Positions 28,042-37,073 of a stretch of DNA of 64,000 nucleotides are shown one piece after another (position 1 is the first letter of the stretch; each line of letters opens with the position of its first letter). A program made the translations under genes and the position numbers. Source of the DNA: Deltaproteobacteria bacterium (GTDB lineage Bacteria; UBA10199; JACPAL01; GCA-016699445); NCBI GenBank assembly GCA_016699445.1, contig CP064976.1:930001-994000 (forward strand), written 5' to 3'. The notes below the pieces were generated by a model. That model worked only from the letters and a program-made list of their open reading frames with translations. It did no database searches and was not told the origin of the DNA.

Positions 28042-30810
28042 TTACTGACCGAGGACATAGCTGGTTCTGTTGGTTCCAGCATCCACCTGAATCACTCGAG
28101 GACTTGTCAAATTAGGATAGGCAAAGGTCAGATCATCGGGACCAATACCAGGCTCATCATCCACATCGACATAAGCTCTTAGGTAATAACGACCAGGCTG
28201 AACACCCATCAAAAACCGGTAGTCTGCTTGATAGTCAGTTTTGGTGTAGTAAACTTCAACATCAGGATTATCCGCATCGAGAAGAGAGACAATCATGGTT
28301 CCAATATCTTGAGAGCTGGCTCTTGGATCCAGACCCGTTAAGTTTTCTATCGCACGACGCAAATTTTCAATACTGTCACCACTTGTCTGAGTACTGGACA
28401 CACTCATAGACACAGCGACATTTTGAGATCCGGCAGAAGATGCCACACTGACGGTGCCTGAGTAAGTTCCATCAGCCAATCCTGTACGATCGATAGTTAT
28501 ATTTAAACGTGCTGGAGACAGAGCTGAGCTTGTTGAGACTCGCAACCAATTGCCTCCTGCCGCAGTGGAGACAGTTGGTGTGATATTGGTCACTGGAGTT
28601 CCATTACTACCAGAAGCAATTACCATGGCATTGCTACCAAGTGGGCCAAAAGCAATAACAGAAGTAGACAAGTTTAAATGATTGGTCCCACTGGCAGTCG
28701 TACCCTTTGCTGCAACAATAGCCCCTACAGGGTTGATCAAACCAAAACCAAAATGATCATCCCAAGGTTTTCCAGAAACACCACCCGCAACATCAACCAT
28801 CGTTGTAGTACTGTTGAGAGGAATGGCTGTATTTTCGAGCAAAGCTCTCACGCGATCAGCACTCAAAGGACTGGGCGCAATAGCCATCATCATGGCAGCC
28901 AATCCCGTCACATGAGGAGTGGCCTGCGAAGTGCCACTCAGTTTTTTATAGCCTGAAGACCCCTCAGGATCATCGAGCCTAGTTAAACTAAAGACACCGT
29001 CATTACCTGTATTGTCCGTTCCTCCTGGAGCCACCAAGAAATGAGGTTGAATGGTTTGAGACGTAAAGTTTGAATAACCCGAAGCAAAAGTGAGATTGGG
29101 ATAGACGGCACCTACAGCGACCACGTTTGTCGAATCTGCTGCCGGGTAAAAATTGCATAATCGATTCACTTCTAAAACACCTGTCGTGTCATTCGGACAC
29201 CATCCGGGTCCTTTTTGCTGATTTCCTGCTGCTGCAATAATCATTACCCCAGCATCTTTTGCAGCTCGGATAGCCAAACCCAGTTCGCTTCCCGTATAAT
29301 CTCCAAAATAACTTCCCAAACTCAGATTAATAATATCAGCCTTGGGCCGAGCCGCATAACGTGGATTTGTTGTTGCTGTACAAGTGCCTGGTGATGGAGA
29401 GTCACGAGTTATATGACCTGAAGTATCATGATGCATTGCATAAGCTGCAGGACAATCTCCCATATTGGGGAGAATTTTTGCCGCATAATAAATAGCCTGT
29501 GCCACATCAAAAAGATTTCCGTCACCACAACGACCCATCGCTCTCAAAGGGAGAATTTTGACTCGAGACACAGGTCCTGCCATACCCACCATTCCACCAT
29601 TATCAAGACCTGCCGCAATCAAACCTGCTACATGAGTTCCGTGGAAACTAGCTTGCCCAGGATCTGTTGGATCATTGTCAGGCCCTCTTCCTGTTGCATC
29701 CAGCTCTAAATCCAAATCTCTCCACGAGGAAGATGCTGCACGTACTGCATTACGACTACCTGTTTGACACTCAATAATATTCGACCAACTAACATCATCC
29801 ACAAAATCATAACCTTGATCATAAAGTACACGATCACCCAAGTCCGCAGGACGCGGTGATGTGACAATACCAGTATCAATGACAGCTACAGTCACATCTC
29901 TTGTCGCAAGACTACTACCACTTGAATTGACTGTCTGCTTCCAGGCATCCACCATATTTAAAAGACGCATATTCCATTGATCGGCAAAGCTTGAATCTGT
30001 GGGAACATCAATAGACTGAGTATGTAAAATCTCATTGGGGGTGACTGATAATACATCCGGATTATTTTTAAGTTCTTCAATACTATGAACAATACTCTCT
30101 TGGATGACTTGATTGGTTTCAATCTGCTGATTCACCTGACTTAGCAAACTCGATACATTCGGCGAAGAGGTCAGTGCTGCAGGAGGTGTTTGAGGCTGAA
30201 TCATCACACGCTTCACCGTACCATCCCTCATTCTCACTATCACATCAGGAGTGACCGTCTGGGGATTTTGTGGAGCAGTTTCGGGAGCTACAACTTCCGA
30301 TTGACCATCTGACAAAGTCAAAGCTCCCACACCCACCGAGGTATTAGTAGTAGCACTTCCAATCTGCACTTGCCCACCAATCATAGCAGCCCCATTCGAG
30401 CTTGCAGTTGATGCTTTGGTGTAAACATCAGAGCCTAAGCTCATGCGGTTCTTTTCCGGTGTTAGCCAAGAAAACATATTTTCAAAATTGCTTAATGAAT
30501 CAAAAGTAAATGAAATATTGTTATTTGGCCTAAGACTGTAAGTACCATACGAAATAGTACTAACATCACCCACAACTGGAGCCGACATCACCTTGACTTG
30601 ACGAGTTCCCTGATCATCAATTCCAAACTCCAAAACAATACGACTACCACCATTGGTTAACCGTTCAGCTACCCAATCTCCTTGAAGAGCTGTGTCTGTA
30701 GCTGTCGGAGGTTCACTTTTAACTCCACACCCCGCCGGACCACCCAAAGTAAGAAAAGTCAGGGCATAAGCCATGACAAAAGAAAGAGGTAAAAATAGTA
30801 AACGTTTCAT
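28042..30810 (-). CDS. Subtilisin-like (S8) serine protease lipoprotein with BACON-like domain
   Basis: 922 residues. The signal peptide ends GGPAGC, a lipobox-like site (Cys28). After a beta-rich N-terminal domain and a linker, a propeptide-like region precedes the peptidase. The triad is complete: VAVIDTGIV (Asp, about residue 308), HGTHVAGLIAAG (His, about 390) and SGTSQATPHVTGLAAMM (Ser, about 625). A BACON-like domain of NWLRVSTSS...GTYSGTVSVAS type follows (about 705-800), then a C-terminal domain ending with a probable beta-sandwich. It should be an extracytoplasmic, membrane-tethered protease. It lies on the same strand between ribD and ribE, splitting the riboflavin genes, with no evident functional link. 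Confidence 0.85.
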   Translation of the reverse strand: MKRLLFLPLSFVMAYALTFLTLGGPAGCGVKSEPPTATDTALQGDWVAERLTNGGSRIVLEFGIDDQGTRQVKVMSAPVVGDVSTISYGTYSLRPNNNISFTFDSLSNFENMFSWLTPEKNRMSLGSDVYTKASTASSNGAAMIGGQVQIGSATTNTSVGVGALTLSDGQSEVVAPETAPQNPQTVTPDVIVRMRDGTVKRVMIQPQTPPAALTSSPNVSSLLSQVNQQIETNQVIQESIVHSIEELKNNPDVLSVTPNEILHTQSIDVPTDSSFADQWNMRLLNMVDAWKQTVNSSGSSLATRDVTVAVIDTGIVTSPRPADLGDRVLYDQGYDFVDDVSWSNIIECQTGSRNAVRAASSSWRDLDLELDATGRGPDNDPTDPGQASFHGTHVAGLIAAGLDNGGMVGMAGPVSRVKILPLRAMGRCGDGNLFDVAQAIYYAAKILPNMGDCPAAYAMHHDTSGHITRDSPSPGTCTATTNPRYAARPKADIINLSLGSYFGDYTGSELGLAIRAAKDAGVMIIAAAGNQQKGPGWCPNDTTGVLEVNRLCNFYPAADSTNVVAVGAVYPNLTFASGYSNFTSQTIQPHFLVAPGGTDNTGNDGVFSLTRLDDPEGSSGYKKLSGTSQATPHVTGLAAMMMAIAPSPLSADRVRALLENTAIPLNSTTTMVDVAGGVSGKPWDDHFGFGLINPVGAIVAAKGTTASGTNHLNLSTSVIAFGPLGSNAMVIASGSNGTPVTNITPTVSTAAGGNWLRVSTSSALSPARLNITIDRTGLADGTYSGTVSVASSAGSQNVAVSMSVSSTQTSGDSIENLRRAIENLTGLDPRASSQDIGTMIVSLLDADNPDVEVYYTKTDYQADYRFLMGVQPGRYYLRAYVDVDDEPGIGPDDLTFAYPNLTSPRVIQVDAGTNRTSYVLGQ

Positions 30811-30967
30811 AGTGTGGAATTAATAAAGCAAAGAACATGCCATAAACCCCTCAAAACAACACATGTAACTATTTGAAATTATTAATAATTGATAATAGGT
30901 CTGCGGCAAATCCCGCAGGGGGTGTGGATCAAAATGATAAAAATGGGGCCAAGAGACTACACGTCGA

Positions 30968-32146
30968 CTACAAATTGATAAAACCTTCGATCATAATATC
31001 CGAGCCTAAAGTACGCACCTCAATCTCACGGAGACTCATTTTTTGCCCTAATTTTTTAATGAGAAGATCACCTAAAGCTCCATGATGATTTCCTCCCACA
31101 TAAGAAGGCGAAATAAAATGAACCACCCGATCGACTAATTTTTGCTGAAGAAAAGATGTGGCGACACTGGGACCACCTTCCACCAACACTGAAACCACAC
31201 CACGAGCGGCGATTTTTTTGAGAAGATCTTTCAGATCAACCCGATGTTTTGAATCTGATCTGCAAGAAAGAATTTCAAACGACACACGGGAAAACTTCTT
31301 TTCAAAATTTTTAATCTTTTTGTCAGTCTCGGCAAGAGTTGTTGCAATCCATGTAGGAGACGCTGAAATCTGCCTCAAGACTTTGGCCTTGGCTGAAATT
31401 TTTAAAGAACTATCCAAAACCACCCGAATCGGGTCATGACTTTCATCTGATCTTAAACGTGTGGTGAGCTGAGGGTCATCCGTCTGAACCGTTCCAATCC
31501 CAACCACAATCGCATCGTGTTGATCAGGCAAAACATGACCCATATCTCGTGATTCTTCATTGGTAATCCATTTGGATTCCCCATTGGACAAAGCCACCTT
31601 ACCATCCAATGTCGAAGCTATTTTCAAAGTCACATAAGGCAAACCTGTTTGACGGTGCTTGATGTAGGCCGCATTGAGAGCTCGGCATTCTTTTTCTAAA
31701 ATCCCTACACGCACCTTAATGCCATTCTTTTTCAAAATGCGAATACCTTTACCCGCAACCTTCTGATCCGGATCTTTCATCCCGATCACAACTTCCCGAA
31801 TCCCAGATTTTAAAATCGCATCCACACACGGCGGCGTACGCCCCTGATGACAACAGGGTTCAAGGGTGACGTACAGGGTCGCATCCCGTAGGGGCAACCC
31901 ACCGTGGTTGCCCACACCATCGCATTTTTTTGAGGGCGGCCACGGTGAGCCGCCCCTACAATTATTCAACGCTTCTACTTCCGCATGAGCCATCCCCGCC
32001 TGTCGGTGAAAACCCTTCCCAATCACCTTCCCATCTTTGACAATCACAGCACCTACCATGGGGTTTGGTGAAGTTCGACCCAGGGCCAAACGTGCCAAAT
32101 CCAGAGCCATTCCCATAAAACTCATGTCTTTTTTCAAATCACTCAT
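30968..32146 (-). CDS. ribD: Riboflavin biosynthesis protein RibD with repeat-encoded insertion
   Basis: 392 residues. Residues 1-170 are the pyrimidine deaminase: HAEVEAL (zinc His, proton-shuttle Glu) and TLEPCCHQGRTPPC (zinc cysteines). The rest is the 5-amino-6-ribosylamino-uracil phosphate reductase: PYVTLKIASTLDGKVA, SKWITNEESR and VSVLVEGGPSVATSFL. Between HAEVEAL and ATLYVTLEPC the protein has about 25 extra residues (from CRGGSPWPP to GGLPLR) that are encoded by a palindromic repeat at 31888-31959. Homologues have only a short loop there, so this lies beside the active site yet keeps the frame. It is divergent from panD. Confidence 0.93.
   Translation of the reverse strand: MSDLKKDMSFMGMALDLARLALGRTSPNPMVGAVIVKDGKVIGKGFHRQAGMAHAEVEALNNCRGGSPWPPSKKCDGVGNHGGLPLRDATLYVTLEPCCHQGRTPPCVDAILKSGIREVVIGMKDPDQKVAGKGIRILKKNGIKVRVGILEKECRALNAAYIKHRQTGLPYVTLKIASTLDGKVALSNGESKWITNEESRDMGHVLPDQHDAIVVGIGTVQTDDPQLTTRLRSDESHDPIRVVLDSSLKISAKAKVLRQISASPTWIATTLAETDKKIKNFEKKFSRVSFEILSCRSDSKHRVDLKDLLKKIAARGVVSVLVEGGPSVATSFLQQKLVDRVVHFISPSYVGGNHHGALGDLLIKKLGQKMSLREIEVRTLGSDIMIEGFINL
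31888..31959. repeat. Palindromic GTAGGGGC repeat, copy 4 (inside ribD)
   Basis: 72 bp with GTAGGGGC and GCCCCTAC ends. It holds two hairpins: GGGCAACC...GGTTGCCC and GGGCGGC...GCCGCCC, joined by a T-rich spacer. Its length is exactly 24 codons and it is read through in frame on the minus strand. Confidence 0.85.
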
Positions 32147-32231
32147 GGCCCGCGCTCATGTCGGGAAATACCATTCGTTTCAATGTTTAAATTGACTTAA
32201 GAGAGTGATTTCTCCTAATTCCACGGCCCCT

Positions 32232-32627
32232 ATGTACATTAGCATTCTCAAATCCAAGATTCACCGAGCTCGTGTCACGAGTGCAGACCTTCATTATGAA
32301 GGTAGCTGCTCCATTGATACGGATCTGATCAAAGCTGCCGGATTGACCGTCCATGAACACATTCACGTTTGGAACATCACCCGTGGAGCGCGACTTGAGA
32401 CCTATGTCATCCCCGCTCCTGCAGGTTCTGGAATTATCCAAATGAATGGAGCTGCCGCTCACCATACTAAAAAAGGTGATTTGGTTATCATTACCAGCTT
32501 TGGACATGTCCCCACAGAAGAGATTAAAAAGCATAAACCAAAAATTGTTTTCGTTGATAAGAATAATAAAGTCACCCGGACCACCAACAAAAGTGGGACG
32601 CCCAGTGAGAAATTACCAATCCGTTAA
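32232..32627 (+). CDS. panD: Aspartate 1-decarboxylase
   Basis: About 131 residues from the ATG at 32232; an in-frame start at 32205 would add nine residues unlike the family. PanD makes beta-alanine from aspartate for pantothenate and CoA. It begins MYISILKSKIHRARVT, and the self-processing site is present as YEGSCSID, where cleavage between Gly and Ser makes the pyruvoyl cofactor. NGAAAHHTKKGDLVIITSF is also typical. Thirteen bases separate it from ilvC, so the two probably form one transcript. Confidence 0.94.
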   Translation: MYISILKSKIHRARVTSADLHYEGSCSIDTDLIKAAGLTVHEHIHVWNITRGARLETYVIPAPAGSGIIQMNGAAAHHTKKGDLVIITSFGHVPTEEIKKHKPKIVFVDKNNKVTRTTNKSGTPSEKLPIR

Positions 32628-32640
32628 TTAAGGAGATGTT

Positions 32641-33705
32641 ATGGCTACCGTTTACTACGATAAAGACGCTTCGTTCGAACCCCTCAAAGGCAAAAAAATT
32701 GTTATTTTTGGTTTTGGTTCTCAAGGACATGCTCATGCATTAAACCTCAAAGACAGTGGGCTGGATGTTTCTGTCTGCCTCAAACCCGGAAGCGCTGCCA
32801 TTGCCCGCGCCAACGCCGGTGGCCTCAATGTCATTACAGATCCTGACTTAGCGGCTAAAAATGCTGATGTGGTCATGATCGTTATCCCTGATGAAAATCA
32901 GAAAAAACTTTGGGATGATCATCTCTCCAAAAACTTGAAACAAGGCGCCGCTCTTTTCTTTGCGCATGGATTCAATATTCATTTTAAACGCATTGTCCCT
33001 CGTCCTGATTTAGACGTGCTTCTCATTGCTCCCAAAGGACCTGGACATCTTGTGCGTTCTCAATACCAACAAGGTTTTGGAGTGCCCTGCCTTATTGCTG
33101 TGGAACAAAATGCTTCCGGCAAAGCCAAGGACATTGGGCTTTCTTACGCCAAAGGTATTGGCGGCACACGTGGTGGCGTCATTGAAACAACATTTAAAGA
33201 AGAAACAGAAACCGATCTTTTTGGTGAACAAGCTGTTCTTTGTGGTGGTGTTTCCGCTTTGATCAAAGCAGGTTTTGAAACATTAGTGAAAGCTGGTTAT
33301 CAACCCGAAGTCGCTTATTTTGAATGTCTTCATGAAGTGAAATTGATTGTGGATTTGATCTTCAATGGTGGATTGGCCAATATGCGCTATTCTATTTCGG
33401 ATACAGCAGAATACGGGGATTACAGCCGTGGACCTCGAATTATCACGGATACGACGAAGGCAGAGATGGAGAAAATCCTCAAAGAGATCCAAACAGGAGT
33501 TTTTGCCAAAGAATATATTCAGGAATGTGAATCTGGAAAACCTAACATGGGTCGTTTACGCAAAGAAGACGCTGAAAGCCAGCTTGAAAAAGTAGGCAGC
33601 AATCTCCGCTCCATGATGCCTTGGTTGGGTGAATCCGTTTTGAAGAAAGAATCGGCTCAGACGATTCAGCAAACCATTCAAAAACCTGAATTAGCGAAGA
33701 AATAG
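32641..33705 (+). CDS. ilvC: Ketol-acid reductoisomerase
   Basis: 354 residues, class I length. It isomerises and reduces acetolactate in valine/isoleucine synthesis (and leucine via valine). The Rossmann motif [18 protein letters not shown] and the cofactor loop CLKPGSAA are near the N-terminus. [12 protein letters not shown] and the Mg-binding [12 protein letters not shown] and [17 protein letters not shown] (Glu and Asp residues) follow. AAGGAG precedes the ATG. No other ilv or leu gene is next to it. Confidence 0.95.
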   Translation: MATVYYDKDASFEPLKGKKIVIFGFGSQGHAHALNLKDSGLDVSVCLKPGSAAIARANAGGLNVITDPDLAAKNADVVMIVIPDENQKKLWDDHLSKNLKQGAALFFAHGFNIHFKRIVPRPDLDVLLIAPKGPGHLVRSQYQQGFGVPCLIAVEQNASGKAKDIGLSYAKGIGGTRGGVIETTFKEETETDLFGEQAVLCGGVSALIKAGFETLVKAGYQPEVAYFECLHEVKLIVDLIFNGGLANMRYSISDTAEYGDYSRGPRIITDTTKAEMEKILKEIQTGVFAKEYIQECESGKPNMGRLRKEDAESQLEKVGSNLRSMMPWLGESVLKKESAQTIQQTIQKPELAKK

Positions 33706-33810
33706 AGAGTTTCTTTCAGTATCATTCGTTGCGTATCCAATTATTGTATGGTTTAAAGGCCGGCGCAGATAGGATTGGCAGGTTCACGTATTTCAAACTG
33801 AAAACCGAAT

Positions 33811-34251
33811 ATGTCATATAAAATGATGGACGAAATTGTTTACCCTTGCACGAAATGCAAAATGGATTTGAATCATCGCATTATCCATATTGAGGATGAT
33901 CAACCCAAACGCCTTCTCTGCCTTACCTGCAAAACAGAACGCGCTTACCGTGCCCCAAAGATTAAAAAAGAAGGTAGTGCTAAAGTTAAACGAGCCCCTT
34001 CTAAATCCAGTGTCGCTGCCCGCAAACAAACTGAAAAAAATCTTCATGATCAATGGACTCAAAAATTAAGTGCCTCCCAACGGAAACCAAAAAATTATCG
34101 AGTAGATGGGGACTATGCTTTGGAGGATATTCTCTCACACCCCACATTTGGAAATGGGATTATCACTCATTTGGTTTTTCCAGATAAGATTGAAGTTTTT
34201 TTTGGTGAAGATATCAAGCTTCTCAAATGCGGTAAGTTTGCGCAGAAATAA
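33811..34251 (+). CDS. Zinc-ribbon protein with C-terminal HPTFG module
   Basis: 146 residues, no named family recognised. Near the N-terminus are CTKC and CLTC (about residues 13-16 and 37-40), a four-cysteine zinc ribbon. A Lys/Ser-rich basic linker follows (about 50-90). The C-terminal 45 residues, with SHPTFGNGIITH and EVFFGEDIKLL, resemble the small beta module found at the C-terminus of UvrD/PcrA helicases and in CarD-like proteins. These features suggest a nucleic-acid or RNA-polymerase contact, which is inference. It sits between ilvC and gltX on the same strand, 105 bp after ilvC and 44 bp before gltX. Confidence 0.65.
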   Translation: MSYKMMDEIVYPCTKCKMDLNHRIIHIEDDQPKRLLCLTCKTERAYRAPKIKKEGSAKVKRAPSKSSVAARKQTEKNLHDQWTQKLSASQRKPKNYRVDGDYALEDILSHPTFGNGIITHLVFPDKIEVFFGEDIKLLKCGKFAQK

Positions 34252-34295
34252 TATTGCGCTTTATCCCTAAAAATCATTAATCATCACCGCCTTAT

Positions 34296-35690
34296 ATGGC
34301 TCAAGAAACACAAACTCCGCGTCTTAGATTTGCCCCTTCACCCACCGGTCATTTACACATTGGTGGTGCACGTACCGCACTTTTTAATTGGCTTTATGCA
34401 AGACAAAACAAAGGGACTTTCGTCTTGCGCATTGAAGATACCGATCGTGAACGATCCACAGACGAGTACGTGCATTCAATCATGGCTGGAATGGAATGGC
34501 TTCAGTTAGATTGGAATGAAGGCCCTCTTCATCAGATCGATCGCATGGATCTCTACAAGAGCTATGTTGAAAAGCTCTTGAATGAAGGAAAAGCCTACAA
34601 ATGTTTTTGTACTGCAGAAGAAATTGATGTCCGTAAGAAAGCCATGCTCGCTTCTGGTCAAAAACCAAAATATGACGGTCTGTGCAGGAATGCGAATCAA
34701 AACCAGCAAAAACCTTTCTGCATTCGTTTTATTTCAAAGCCAGAAGGAACCACCATTGTTCACGACTTAATCAAAGGCGATGTGAGCTTTGAAAATGCCG
34801 AGATGGATGATTTGGTCATTCAACGTACAGATGGCACTCCCACGTATAATTTCTGTGTCGTCATCGATGATGCATTAATGCGCATTACTCATATCATCCG
34901 TGGCGATGACCATCTCAACAATACTCCACGACAAATCCTTCTTTATGAAGCTATGGGATTTACTCCTGCCAAGTTTGGCCATCTTCCAATGATTTTGGGT
35001 TCGGATAAAACCCGACTTTCCAAACGTCATGGAGCGACTTCTGTTTTAGCCTATCGTGAAATGGGTTTTTTACCCGATGCTCTTATAAATTTTTTAGCTC
35101 GCATAGGCTGGTCTTTTGGCGATCAGGAAATTTTTAGTAGAGAAGAATTGATTGAAAAATTTTCTTTCGAAAATGTCGGCACCTCTGGCGGCGTGTTTAA
35201 TCAAGAAAAACTACTCTGGCTCAATGCTCATTATTTAAAAAATCTGGATGATAAGACGTTGCAAGTCATGGTCACTCCATTTTTGGAAAAAGATGGATTT
35301 AGAATTTCTCCTGAAATTCCTATGGATAAGGCTATTCATCTCTCCAAAGAAAGATCACGCACTCTTTTAGAATTATCCGAGGCTCTTAAATTTTATCTTC
35401 ATCAATCCGTCACCATCGATCCCGCACTCAAAGAAAAATTTTTGACGCCATTAGCGATAGAACTCCTAAGAGAATTAAGTCATCAGATCGAAACTCATTC
35501 TGATTTTTCCGAAACTTCGCTCAAAGCCAAAATCGACGAATGGATTACGGGAAAAGGCTTAAAACTTAAAGACGTCGCTCAGCCATTACGCGTAGCCTTA
35601 ACAGGCTCCACAGTTTCTCCCGGCATTTTTGAACTCATGGCTGTTTTAGGAAAAGAAAAAGTTATCCAAAGGCTCAAAGCTGTTTCTTAA
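34296..35690 (+). CDS. gltX: Glutamyl-tRNA synthetase
   Basis: 464 residues. Class I signatures are present: RFAPSPTGHLHIGGARTALF (HIGH-type) near the start and DKTRLSKRHGATS (KMSKS-type) near residue 240. The catalytic domain contains RIEDTDRERST and IIRGDDHLNNTPRQ, and the C-terminal helical cage binds the anticodon. Cysteines near residues 108 and 130 may be a partial zinc site. The C-terminal residues GSTVSPGIFELMAVLGKEK are typical. It starts 45 bp after a small zinc-ribbon gene and is followed 5 bp later by the PAP2 gene. Confidence 0.95.
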   Translation: MAQETQTPRLRFAPSPTGHLHIGGARTALFNWLYARQNKGTFVLRIEDTDRERSTDEYVHSIMAGMEWLQLDWNEGPLHQIDRMDLYKSYVEKLLNEGKAYKCFCTAEEIDVRKKAMLASGQKPKYDGLCRNANQNQQKPFCIRFISKPEGTTIVHDLIKGDVSFENAEMDDLVIQRTDGTPTYNFCVVIDDALMRITHIIRGDDHLNNTPRQILLYEAMGFTPAKFGHLPMILGSDKTRLSKRHGATSVLAYREMGFLPDALINFLARIGWSFGDQEIFSREELIEKFSFENVGTSGGVFNQEKLLWLNAHYLKNLDDKTLQVMVTPFLEKDGFRISPEIPMDKAIHLSKERSRTLLELSEALKFYLHQSVTIDPALKEKFLTPLAIELLRELSHQIETHSDFSETSLKAKIDEWITGKGLKLKDVAQPLRVALTGSTVSPGIFELMAVLGKEKVIQRLKAVS

Positions 35691-35695
35691 TTTTC

Positions 35696-36490
35696 ATGAA
35701 AAAACTTTTTTCATCTTTAATTCTCTTCACATTCTTATCAACTCAATTGGTTTTTGCTGATTCAAAAAATTATGATGAAAAAATTAACGACTGGAAAAAT
35801 CGTTCAGATCAAGCGGAACACTGGTCTTTCACAGATCTTTCTCATCACATAACACAAGACTTAAAATACAGTTTTCTCAATCCTTATCATTTTACAGGTC
35901 TCGCTGTAGCCGTACCTCTTTTGGTAACCTTGGGAGATCACGATCAAACCATCCAAAATAAGTTTTTTCCACGGCGGCCTCTGGGCAAAAAATTTGACGA
36001 TATTATGAGTATTGGTACGCATCCGGCTGTTTTAGGAGGCGCGACTCTTTTGACGCTCGGCATTTCTGAATTAGCTCATTGGGAAAAAGCTGCTGTCACG
36101 TCAGGCACTATGCTCGAAGCTTTGGCAGTATCCGAAGCTTTAACCATGGGATTAAAATATACAGTAAACCGTGACCGACCCGATGGAACGAGTCGATCCT
36201 TCCCTTCAGCACATGCCACAGGAGTTTTTGCTCTCGCGAGTGTTGCAGAAATTTATTACGGACCTTGGGTGGGAATTCCTGCTTATAGCTTAGCGGCACT
36301 CTCAGGATTAAGCCGCATGGATGCCAACAAACATTTTGCTTCCGATGTCGCTGTGGGAGCATTGATTGGAACGATGATTGGATTAGGCACAGCTAAATAT
36401 CACAAAAAGATTTTTTCAAAAGTCTTTCTACTTCCTGCCTACGATCCCGATACGGATGAAACTGGATTTAAGATAATTAGTCCTTTTTAA
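35696..36490 (+). CDS. PAP2-family lipid phosphatase
   Basis: 264 residues with a signal-type N-terminus (cleavage near VFAD). The phosphatase signature is complete: KYTVNRDRP (KX6RP), SFPSAHATGVFALA (PSxH) and SRMDANKHFASDVAVGA (SRX5HX3D). Several hydrophobic segments surround them. Such enzymes remove phosphate from lipid pyrophosphates such as undecaprenyl pyrophosphate, or from phosphatidate. It is followed immediately (one base) by a polyprenol/phytol-kinase-like gene, making a phosphatase-kinase pair acting on one lipid plausible. The lack of a leader and the 5-bp spacing after gltX suggest one transcript. Confidence 0.85.
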   Translation: MKKLFSSLILFTFLSTQLVFADSKNYDEKINDWKNRSDQAEHWSFTDLSHHITQDLKYSFLNPYHFTGLAVAVPLLVTLGDHDQTIQNKFFPRRPLGKKFDDIMSIGTHPAVLGGATLLTLGISELAHWEKAAVTSGTMLEALAVSEALTMGLKYTVNRDRPDGTSRSFPSAHATGVFALASVAEIYYGPWVGIPAYSLAALSGLSRMDANKHFASDVAVGALIGTMIGLGTAKYHKKIFSKVFLLPAYDPDTDETGFKIISPF

Positions 36491-36491
36491 A

Positions 36492-37073
36492 ATGTCGTCC
36501 AATCCTCACGATTTTAAAAAAGAAATTTTTCGAAAATCTATCCACGCATCCGGATTATTCTTTTTACCCCTGCTTTTTCTAAATAAATTTATTTTCTCAG
36601 GATTATTTGTCTTATTTTTGGGAATTTATTTTTTGATAGAATTATTGGATCGTAAAAACATCAGACTTCCATTCTTAACATCGATCACTCATATTTCAAA
36701 ACGTGATAACGAAAAAAATCTCTGGGCTCGTGGGCCTATATTTCTCTCTTTATCATGCGCTTTTCTCCCACTTGTTTTTTCAGCCTCTCACACGTGCCTG
36801 GGACTTGTTCATATTTTTGTGTCTGACTCAGCTGCCGCCTTGATCGGTATGAAATGGGGAAATAAAAAAATTCCTTTTTCTCCAAGAAAAAGCTGGGCCG
36901 GCTCTATAGCCTACTTCATCAGTGCTTTTTTGATTTCACTTTTTTGGATATCACCAACACAGGCGTTGCTTTTAGCAGTCGCCGGAAGTTTTTTGGAAAT
37001 GCTTCCAATCAAAGATGCTGACAATTTAACTATTCCGTGGGGGATTGCATTTCTTGCTTCATTCTCTCAATAA
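36492..37073 (+). CDS. Polyprenol/dolichol kinase-like membrane protein
   Basis: 193 residues with about six hydrophobic segments. DSAAALIGMKWGNKKI and SPRKSWAGSIAYF match the CTP-dependent dolichol/phytol kinase family (SEC59, VTE5, DGK1), whose core is GDxxAxxxGxxxG...KSxxGS. FRKSIHASGLFFLPLL at the N-terminus (RKxxH) also fits. It probably phosphorylates a polyprenol or diacylglycerol in the membrane. It starts one base after the PAP2 gene. Its 3' end overlaps by 44 bp the converging isocitrate dehydrogenase-like gene. Confidence 0.75.
   Translation: MSSNPHDFKKEIFRKSIHASGLFFLPLLFLNKFIFSGLFVLFLGIYFLIELLDRKNIRLPFLTSITHISKRDNEKNLWARGPIFLSLSCAFLPLVFSASHTCLGLVHIFVSDSAAALIGMKWGNKKIPFSPRKSWAGSIAYFISAFLISLFWISPTQALLLAVAGSFLEMLPIKDADNLTIPWGIAFLASFSQ

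Noticed and set aside
30899..30918. CTGCGG/CCGCAG hairpin as a strong terminator
   Set aside because: It lacks a clear T run on either strand; at most a weak terminator after ribD.
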